The notes beneath the pieces were generated by a model. The model saw only the letters and a list, made by a program, of their open reading frames with translations, was not told where the DNA came from and did no database searches. The translations under genes were made by a program, and so were the position numbers. From contig NZ_JYLK01000018.1 of the NCBI RefSeq assembly GCF_001439805.1, positions 62,001 through 126,000 on the forward strand: 64,000 bases of DNA. The letters are read 5' to 3'. The stretch is from Pseudomonas trivialis (GTDB lineage Bacteria > Pseudomonadota > Gammaproteobacteria > Pseudomonadales > Pseudomonadaceae). Positions 58,362 to 64,000 of the stretch are shown here, in pieces; the stretch's first letter is position 1; each line of letters begins with the position of its first letter.

Positions 58362-58431
58362 ATCAATATGGTGGAAGCTGGCTTGAGCGTCAAGTTTTGA
58401 AACAATTTGGCGGATGGGTGGTGGCAAAAAA

Positions 58432-58466
58432 TGTGGGAGGGGGCTTGGCTCCGGGGCTGTCGCGTC
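58432..58466 (+). repeat. Single REP-like element
   Basis: TGTGGGAGGGGGCTTGGCTC followed by CGGGGCTGTCGCG resembles the REP at 3112-3141. It lies between the divergently used end of the glycosyltransferase gene and the marR promoter. Confidence 0.6.
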
Positions 58467-58482
58467 GAAGCCCAAGCCCAGT

Positions 58483-60066
58483 CTAGGGACAGCCCTCGGG
58501 CAACATCGACGGCACATTGCACAACACAAACAACCGCGCCCTGGCGCCACCGCCGTCCTGGCGACTGAGTTCGCGCCAGCCGTTCGGCAGCGGCGCGAAT
58601 TCATCCGGCGCTTCGTTGCTGCTGATCAGCCATACGCGCCGGGTGCCGGCGGGCAGTGACGAGAGGTGGTCGAGGTAGATGCGCCCGCCGTCCTGATCCA
58701 CCAGGGTGCCGAAGCCGTAGGCGTTCGGTCGCGTTGGCGTGCCGTCGGGTTTGGGCGGGGTGTAGAGCTGCAGTTGGGCGTCGGTCTGGTCGTAATAGAC
58801 GTAGCTGAGGTACCACATCATGTCGCTGAGCACGATGCGATCGTCTTCCTGGTAGTTGCGATTGACGAACTCCACCGGCACGTTGAACTGGTCCTGCTCG
58901 TCCACCGTGAAGTTGTTTTTCAGCCCAACCAGTTCCACCCCCACCAGCAACACGAACAACGCCGCGCCCCACCACGATCCGCGGTCGATGAGCAGCGCCA
59001 GCAGGATCGACAAGCCCAGGGCATACACCGTGAGATAGCGCTCAATGAACACCGGCGAAATAAACGACACGGCGTAGACCAGCAGCAGCGGCAGCAGGAA
59101 AAACAGCGCCAGCAGGCTGGCAGGTCGATAGGGTTGGCGATCACGCCAGACGCTGACGCCAACCAGCGCAATCAATAGCAGGGGGAAACCCCAGAACAGC
59201 GGTCGCCACAGCGCCAGGCCTTCATCCTGCAACATGAATTGCCAGACCATCGATGGCACAGACAGCGCATTGACCGGATCTTCCCAGCCAATGTCACCGC
59301 CGACCTTGAGCTGGTCGACGTGCTGCACCAGGTCCAGCAGGCCTGGCAACCAGGGCAGGTACGCCAGCACAATCGCGACGTTGGTCGCCCACCATGCCCG
59401 GCGCGCGATCAGGCGCTGACCGCAGGTGCCCAGCACCCCCAGATACGCCCAATGCACCAGCACGCACAGGGCGGTGAAGTAATGGGTGTAGAAACCTGCG
59501 GTCATCAGCAGCCCATAGGCCACCAGGTAGCGCGTGCGTTCGGGTTGGCGCACCCAGTACACCAGCGCCAGCGTGGCGCCCAGCAGCCAAACGCCCAACA
59601 GCGAATACATGCGCACTTCCTGGCTGTACCGCACCGCCGTCGGCAGCAGCGCCAGCAGTACGCCGGCCAGTACCGCCGCGCGCCGGGTGGACAGCTGCCG
59701 CGTGAGCCAGATGCCCAGGCCCACGGCGATCGCGCCCGGGATGGCGCTCATGGCCCTGATCGACCCAATGCTGTCGCCGAACAGTTCGATCCAGCCGCGC
59801 AGCAGGAAGAAGTACAACGGCGGGTGTACATCGTGGGCCGCGTGAAACCACAGGTCGTCCACGGCGTATTCGCTGAGCAACAGGCTTGAGCCCTCATCGC
59901 CCCAGATGGCCGACGCCGTCAGGTTGTAGAACCGCAGGGCCATCGCCAGCGCCAGGAGCGGTACCCACCAAAGCTGGCTGATCCAGCCGGCCCGCTCCCA
60001 GCCAAGTCGGTTGAGCGCGGGCAATGCCGCGATTTTTTCGTTTTGCTCTACCACAGACCGACGCAC
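58483..60066 (-). CDS. GT-C family (family 39-like) glycosyltransferase
   Basis: The 527-residue protein has about 9-11 transmembrane helices and the first-loop acidic motif IWGDEGSS (Asp-Glu), followed by the conserved HDVHPPLYFFLLRGW segment, as in lipid-linked sugar transferases of the ArnT/PMT superfamily. A periplasmic domain forms the last 130 residues. The start is set at a GTG with AGGGGA 7 bases upstream; the longer frame to 60111 has no signal. It would transfer sugars from polyprenyl carriers in the envelope. Substrate is unknown, and no arn-type operon surrounds it. Confidence 0.82.
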   Translation of the reverse strand: MRRSVVEQNEKIAALPALNRLGWERAGWISQLWWVPLLALAMALRFYNLTASAIWGDEGSSLLLSEYAVDDLWFHAAHDVHPPLYFFLLRGWIELFGDSIGSIRAMSAIPGAIAVGLGIWLTRQLSTRRAAVLAGVLLALLPTAVRYSQEVRMYSLLGVWLLGATLALVYWVRQPERTRYLVAYGLLMTAGFYTHYFTALCVLVHWAYLGVLGTCGQRLIARRAWWATNVAIVLAYLPWLPGLLDLVQHVDQLKVGGDIGWEDPVNALSVPSMVWQFMLQDEGLALWRPLFWGFPLLLIALVGVSVWRDRQPYRPASLLALFFLLPLLLVYAVSFISPVFIERYLTVYALGLSILLALLIDRGSWWGAALFVLLVGVELVGLKNNFTVDEQDQFNVPVEFVNRNYQEDDRIVLSDMMWYLSYVYYDQTDAQLQLYTPPKPDGTPTRPNAYGFGTLVDQDGGRIYLDHLSSLPAGTRRVWLISSNEAPDEFAPLPNGWRELSRQDGGGARARLFVLCNVPSMLPEGCP

Positions 60067-60246
60067 CTTGATTCCCCTGCCACTGCTCTGATTGCCGACA
60101 CGCAAACCCACGCCACTTTAGGACAAATGCCCCCGATTCGCTTGTGCAATCGGACAAATCGGCCAATTGCGCAGGACTTCACCGAAGCGCTGGTCGGATC
60201 ACGCTATGATTGCCCTCCTCCAAGGACTCAGGCTCAAGGGCATCTT

Positions 60247-62412
60247 ATGCGCATCGGTTTTCTGTCACCCCTGGCACTGGCACTGCTCGCCGGTATTTCC
60301 CAGCAGGCGTTGGCCAGCTCGGACGACTCGTGCTACCCGGACTGGCGGGTGTCGCGTGACAGCCTGGACCCGTGCAACAACCTGCCCTTTCTGAGCCCGG
60401 GCAACGACAGCCGGGTGAACCTGCGCCTGCTGCTGTCCGACAAAAAAGTCGCAGCGCTGGCCCCCAATGCCCTGGACGACACCGACCGGGCCGAGGGGTA
60501 CGGCCAGGTGCCGTTTGCGGTGTATCGCCTGAGCCCTGTTGCTGCCGGCGACGACGAACCCGATGACAAGCCAGACGACTCGCGCACCGCTGAACTGGAC
60601 ACGCTGCTCAAGACCCTGGGCATCAAGCGCGAGGACTACAAAACCGCCGGCGAAGCGTTTTTGAGCGGCGAAGGCAGCCGCTGCCGCAGCAACGACGATG
60701 ACAGCGCCACGGCGTTTGTCAGCCAGGTGATCAAGGCCGATATGCCGGATACCGAACGCGTGCTGCTGGCCAGGGCGCGCCTGCAATTGCTCACCGCCTG
60801 CAGTTGGGAGGGCGCGGTGGTCACCGGCGAAATCGAGTCCCCGAACGGCCGCCTGCTGCGCACCTACCTGCAAGCCGCCGCCGACTTCTACAGCGGACGC
60901 TTCAGTGAGGCCGAACGCGGTTTTGCCGCCGCCAGCGGCTCAACCCTGCCGTGGCTGCAGGAAACCGCGCTGTACATGACTGCGCGCACCGCGCTGAATC
61001 AGGCCCAGGCCGAAGCGTTCGACGAATACGGCATGCCGCAGCGCGAGCATGTGGATAAGTCCGCGCTGGGCAATGCCGAAAAGGGCTTGCTCGGCTATCT
61101 GCACACTTATCCACAGGGCCAGTACGTGACTTCCGCCCGGGGCCTGTTGCGCCGTGTGCATTGGCTGGCCAATGACGATGGCAAGCTCGCCGAGGACTTC
61201 GCCTGGCAAATGACCGAAGCCACCGCCGAGCAGCGCAATGTGTCCCTCGATGAACTGGTGCAGGAAGCCGACCTCAAGCTGTTGATCGACAGCAACGGCA
61301 GCCTCAAGAACCCGATGCTGCAGGCGGTCAACGACCTGATGCTGATGCGCGCCGAGACGCCGCCCAAACTGACCCGCGCCGACCTCGACAAACAGAAGGC
61401 CACGTTTGCCGACGAGCCGGCGCTGTACGCCTACCTGCAAGCGGCGTTTGCGTTTTACGTGGAGCATCAGCCCGAGGCCGCCCTGAAACTGCTGCCCAAG
61501 GATGTGCCGTCGAGCCTGGATTACTTCGCCTTCAGCCAGCAGACCCTGCGCGGCCTGGCCCTGGAAGCCGGGCAGAATTGGAAAGCGGCGCAAGCCCTGT
61601 GGCTGCAACTATTGCCGCTGGCCAAACAGCCCCTGCAACGCGACCAGCTGGAGCTGGCCCTGGCGATGAACTACGAACGCAGCGGCGAGTTGACCAAGGT
61701 GTTCGCGGCCGACTCGCCGATCAGCGCCAACAACGTGCGCTACCTGCTGCTGCGCAGCGTCGCCGGCCCCGACCTGCTGCGCCAGCAGATCGCCAAGGCC
61801 AGCGACCCGGTGGAACGCCACACCGCGCAATTCGTGCTGCTCTACAAGGACCTGCTGCGCAGCCAGTTCGCCACCTTCGCCGACGACCTCAAGCAACTGC
61901 CGGCCACGCCGCCTGAAGACAAACTTGGCACCAGCCTCGGCTACACCTATGGCGGCGGGCAAACCTTGAAACTGTTCCAGTGGAACGGCGACAAAGCCGA
62001 GTCCGGCTACACTTGCCCGAGCATCGCGCAAACCGCCGCGACCTTGCAGAGCGACGCGAAAAACCCGCAGGCGCTCAATTGCTTCGGTGAGTTCATCCTG
62101 CGCAACAGCCTGGACGGCATGCCACTCGAGCAAGCCCGTGCCGCCGGCAGCCTGGGCAGCAGCGCGTCGAACTTCAGCGGTGAAACCTTCTCGCGCCTGG
62201 ACGGCTACAAACAGGTGATCGCCAACCCCAAGGCGCCGAAAACCGACAAGGCCTACGCGCTGTTTCGCGCCATCAACTGCTACGCGCCCGCCGGCTACAA
62301 CAGCTGCGGCGGCGAAGACGTCGCGCCGGCCGTGCGCAAGGCCTGGTTCCGCCAGCTCAAGACCGGCTTCGGCGACACCCGGTGGGGCAACGCCTTGCAG
62401 TACTACTGGTGA
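60247..62412 (+). CDS. Exported TPR-like protein of unknown function, 721 aa
   Basis: The protein has a clear signal peptide (MRIGFLSPLALALLAGISQQ, cleaved after ALA), an N-terminal segment with Cys-rich SCYPDWRVSRDSLDPCNNLP and a long alpha-helical, TPR-like body. A C-terminal region has further cysteines (INCYAPAGYNSCGGEDVAP). I do not recognise a named family. AAGG precedes the ATG by about 7 bases. The stop overlaps the start of the DUF3142 gene (GTGA), so the two proteins likely act together in the periplasm. Confidence 0.75.
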   Translation: MRIGFLSPLALALLAGISQQALASSDDSCYPDWRVSRDSLDPCNNLPFLSPGNDSRVNLRLLLSDKKVAALAPNALDDTDRAEGYGQVPFAVYRLSPVAAGDDEPDDKPDDSRTAELDTLLKTLGIKREDYKTAGEAFLSGEGSRCRSNDDDSATAFVSQVIKADMPDTERVLLARARLQLLTACSWEGAVVTGEIESPNGRLLRTYLQAAADFYSGRFSEAERGFAAASGSTLPWLQETALYMTARTALNQAQAEAFDEYGMPQREHVDKSALGNAEKGLLGYLHTYPQGQYVTSARGLLRRVHWLANDDGKLAEDFAWQMTEATAEQRNVSLDELVQEADLKLLIDSNGSLKNPMLQAVNDLMLMRAETPPKLTRADLDKQKATFADEPALYAYLQAAFAFYVEHQPEAALKLLPKDVPSSLDYFAFSQQTLRGLALEAGQNWKAAQALWLQLLPLAKQPLQRDQLELALAMNYERSGELTKVFAADSPISANNVRYLLLRSVAGPDLLRQQIAKASDPVERHTAQFVLLYKDLLRSQFATFADDLKQLPATPPEDKLGTSLGYTYGGGQTLKLFQWNGDKAESGYTCPSIAQTAATLQSDAKNPQALNCFGEFILRNSLDGMPLEQARAAGSLGSSASNFSGETFSRLDGYKQVIANPKAPKTDKAYALFRAINCYAPAGYNSCGGEDVAPAVRKAWFRQLKTGFGDTRWGNALQYYW

Positions 62413-63107
62413 ACCACCTGTGGCTGGGCCTGCTGTTGCTGGCAAGCCCGGCCTTCGGTGCCGTCGACGCCCGCGACTATGACGCCTTCTGGCTGTGGAG
62501 CGGCGTCACGCCGCAGCCGGTGCTCAAACAGGCGAAGACGCTGTACATCCTTCAGGGCCAGATCAACGCCACCCGCCGCACGCCTACCGTGCGTTTGATC
62601 GCCCAGGGCATGAGCGTGCCGCGTATCACCCAGGGCGAGGTCTGGATCGTCTACCGCGTCCACACCCTGCACTGGCCGGAGCGGGTCTACGCCCAATTGC
62701 TCGGCCAGGTGCAACGCTGGCGCGACGCGGGCAATCCGGTGGTCGGCATCCAGATCGACTTCGACGCCCGCACCCAATACCTGCACGAATACGCGGAGTT
62801 TCTGCGCGACCTGCGCCAGCGCCTGCCGGCCGACCTGCGATTGAGCATCACGGGTCTAATGGATTGGGGCAGCAACGCCGATCCCGCTGCCATCGCCCAG
62901 CTCAAAGGCGTGGTGGATGAAGTGGTGGTGCAGACATACCAGGGACGGCACAGCATCCCGGATTACGCGGCGTATCTGCCGAGGGTGAGTCGGATGGGGG
63001 TGCCGTTCAAGGTGGGCTTGATTCAGGGTGGCGAATGGCAGGCGCCGGCGTACTTGCGCGAGAGCGAGTGGTTTGGCGGGTATGTGGTGTTTTTACGCAA
63101 TCCTTAG
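62409..63107 (+). CDS. DUF3142 domain protein
   Basis: The 232-residue protein has a signal peptide (NHLWLGLLLLASPAFGA) and a TIM-barrel-like DUF3142 body with IVYRVHTLHW, VVGIQIDFDART and VVQTYQGRHSI, which resemble the strands of a glycoside-hydrolase-type fold. The GTG at 62409 overlaps the stop of the upstream gene and gives the signal peptide directly; the GTG at 62382 is less likely. Function is unknown. It is the second gene of a two-gene unit. Confidence 0.8.
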   Translation: MNHLWLGLLLLASPAFGAVDARDYDAFWLWSGVTPQPVLKQAKTLYILQGQINATRRTPTVRLIAQGMSVPRITQGEVWIVYRVHTLHWPERVYAQLLGQVQRWRDAGNPVVGIQIDFDARTQYLHEYAEFLRDLRQRLPADLRLSITGLMDWGSNADPAAIAQLKGVVDEVVVQTYQGRHSIPDYAAYLPRVSRMGVPFKVGLIQGGEWQAPAYLRESEWFGGYVVFLRNP

Positions 63108-63179
63108 CGCTGCAAATGGGCTATTTCAGGCAACCCCATTCCTGTGGCAAGCGGGTGTGTTGTGGCAAGCGGGCTTATT

Positions 63180-63313
63180 GTGGCGAGCGGGCTTGCCCCG
63201 CGTTGGGGTGCGAAGCGCCCCCAATCCAGCAAAACACGGTATACCTGAACCAGCGCGGAGCCTGGTTTTTGGGGCTGCTTCGCACCCCAACGCGGGGCAA
63301 GCCCGCTCGCCAC
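63180..63313. repeat. REPIN, copy C
   Basis: A 134-bp element with the same arms (GTGGCGAGCGGGCTTGCCCC and its inverse) and a slightly diverged core compared with copies A and B. A half element (TTGTGGCAAGCGGGCTTATT) stands just before it. Confidence 0.85.
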
Positions 63314-63395
63314 AACAAGCCTGGTGACCACAGAAAGCCTGGTGACCACAACAAGCCTGGTCACCACAAAAAAGCCTGCCCACCGCAATAGTCAC
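63314..63395. repeat. Degenerate tandem repeat next to REPIN C
   Basis: The motif AAGCCTGGTGACCACAAC occurs about four times in a row with changes (GACC/CACC/CCACC and AAC/AGA/AAA endings). It looks like local amplification of a REP arm. The gap 63108-63410 holds no gene. Confidence 0.65.
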
Positions 63396-63410
63396 AAAGT
63401 GCGCCAAGAT

Positions 63411-64000
63411 TCAGCGCTTGGCTGTTTGCAGCGGATACACCGACTCCCAGCCGCCACCCAGCGCCTTGTACAAACCGACCATGGCCAGCGACACGTCGGT
63501 GGAGCTTTGCACCCATTGCTCCTGGGTCGCCAGCAACGCGCTCTGCACGGTGAGGACGTTGACGAAATCCGCCACGCCTTCGACGTACTGGTGTTGTGCG
63601 GTGGTGAGGGCGATCTGGTTCTGGCGCACGGCTTCGGCGAGGCTGTCGCGGCGCAGCTGGCTGGCGTTGTAGCGGGTCAATTGGTCGTCGATCTCGTGCC
63701 AGGCGCGCAGCACGGTGTGCTGGTAGGCGAGCGCCGCTTCCTGCTGCTGGGCTTCGCGCAGCGTCAACATGCCCTGCAGGCGTCCGCCGTTGAACAGCGG
63801 CAGGCTGAACTGCGGGCCGAAGGCAAATGCGCGCGAGCCCCAGGAGCCGAAATCCGCCAGTTGCAGGGCCTGGGCGCCGAGGCTGCCGGACAGGGTGATG
63901 CGCGGGTAGAAATCGCCTTTGGCCACGCCGATATTGGCGGTGGCCGCATGCAGGCGCGCCTCGGCCTGGCGGATGTCCGGGCGGCGCTCGGCCAACTGTG
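63411..64000 (-). CDS. Outer-membrane efflux protein (NodT/OprM type), 3' part
   Basis: The frame is open to the window edge, so the N-terminal half is missing. The visible 196 residues read LAERRPDIRQAEARLHAATA, the second-repeat motif of outer-membrane factors, then FGPQFSLPLFNGGRLQGM and the end GLYKALGGGWESVYP. It is a paralogue of the channel at 53279-54718. Neighbouring pump genes would lie beyond 64000. Confidence 0.88.
   Translation of the reverse strand, partial: QLAERRPDIRQAEARLHAATANIGVAKGDFYPRITLSGSLGAQALQLADFGSWGSRAFAFGPQFSLPLFNGGRLQGMLTLREAQQQEAALAYQHTVLRAWHEIDDQLTRYNASQLRRDSLAEAVRQNQIALTTAQHQYVEGVADFVNVLTVQSALLATQEQWVQSSTDVSLAMVGLYKALGGGWESVYPLQTAKR

Overview
The window looks like chromosome of a Pseudomonas of the fluorescens group. 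This rests on GC-rich coding style, REP/REPIN repeats of the type common in that group, a pgaABCD operon, a serralysin-type protease and DUF3077 genes. No ribosomal RNA, complete tRNA or CRISPR array was seen.

Layout. (1) 1-7586: a MITE-like inverted-repeat element, a membrane protein, an ECF sigma/anti-sigma pair, a serralysin-like metalloprotease, a CsgG/DUF4810/DUF799 lipoprotein operon and a further lipoprotein. (2) 7.7-44.3 kb: a large contact-dependent inhibition (CDI)/two-partner secretion locus, almost entirely on the minus strand. One transporter gene (cdiB, 42608-44326) is followed by a 3014-residue exoprotein (cdiA2) with a pretoxin-HINT domain, a WHH-type HNH nuclease tip and a SUKH immunity gene. 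A second exoprotein gene (cdiA1, 10505-18742) with a VENN-like pretoxin region has no transporter gene of its own, but carries a copy of the cdiB upstream region. Behind each large gene lie orphan toxin tips with their immunity genes: EndoU with MafI, HNH, PD-(D/E)XK, HINT-linked tips and several unrecognised ones. Many toxins are frameshifted or nonsense-mutated while most immunity frames look intact. (3) 44.7-51.6 kb: the pgaDCBA poly-N-acetylglucosamine operon, between two directly repeated 133-bp REPINs. (4) 51.6-58.4 kb: a DUF945 protein and a MarR-regulated efflux operon (FUSC, DUF1656, HlyD, NodT-type lipoprotein). (5) 58.5-64 kb: a GT-C glycosyltransferase, an uncharacterised exported protein with a DUF3142 partner, a third REPIN and the 3' end of another outer-membrane efflux gene.

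How it fits together. CdiB would export both CdiA1 and CdiA2. The downstream archive of tips can in principle supply new tips by recombination, because the archive keeps long stretches nearly identical to the middle of cdiA2. Recurrent parts punctuate the array: a Gly-Ala-Lys codon junction just after many immunity stops, a DUF3077 gene with a UUCG-hairpin leader joined twice at the same cdiA breakpoint, and a small membrane ORF with a terminator downstream of immunity genes. These are the least explained parts of the window.
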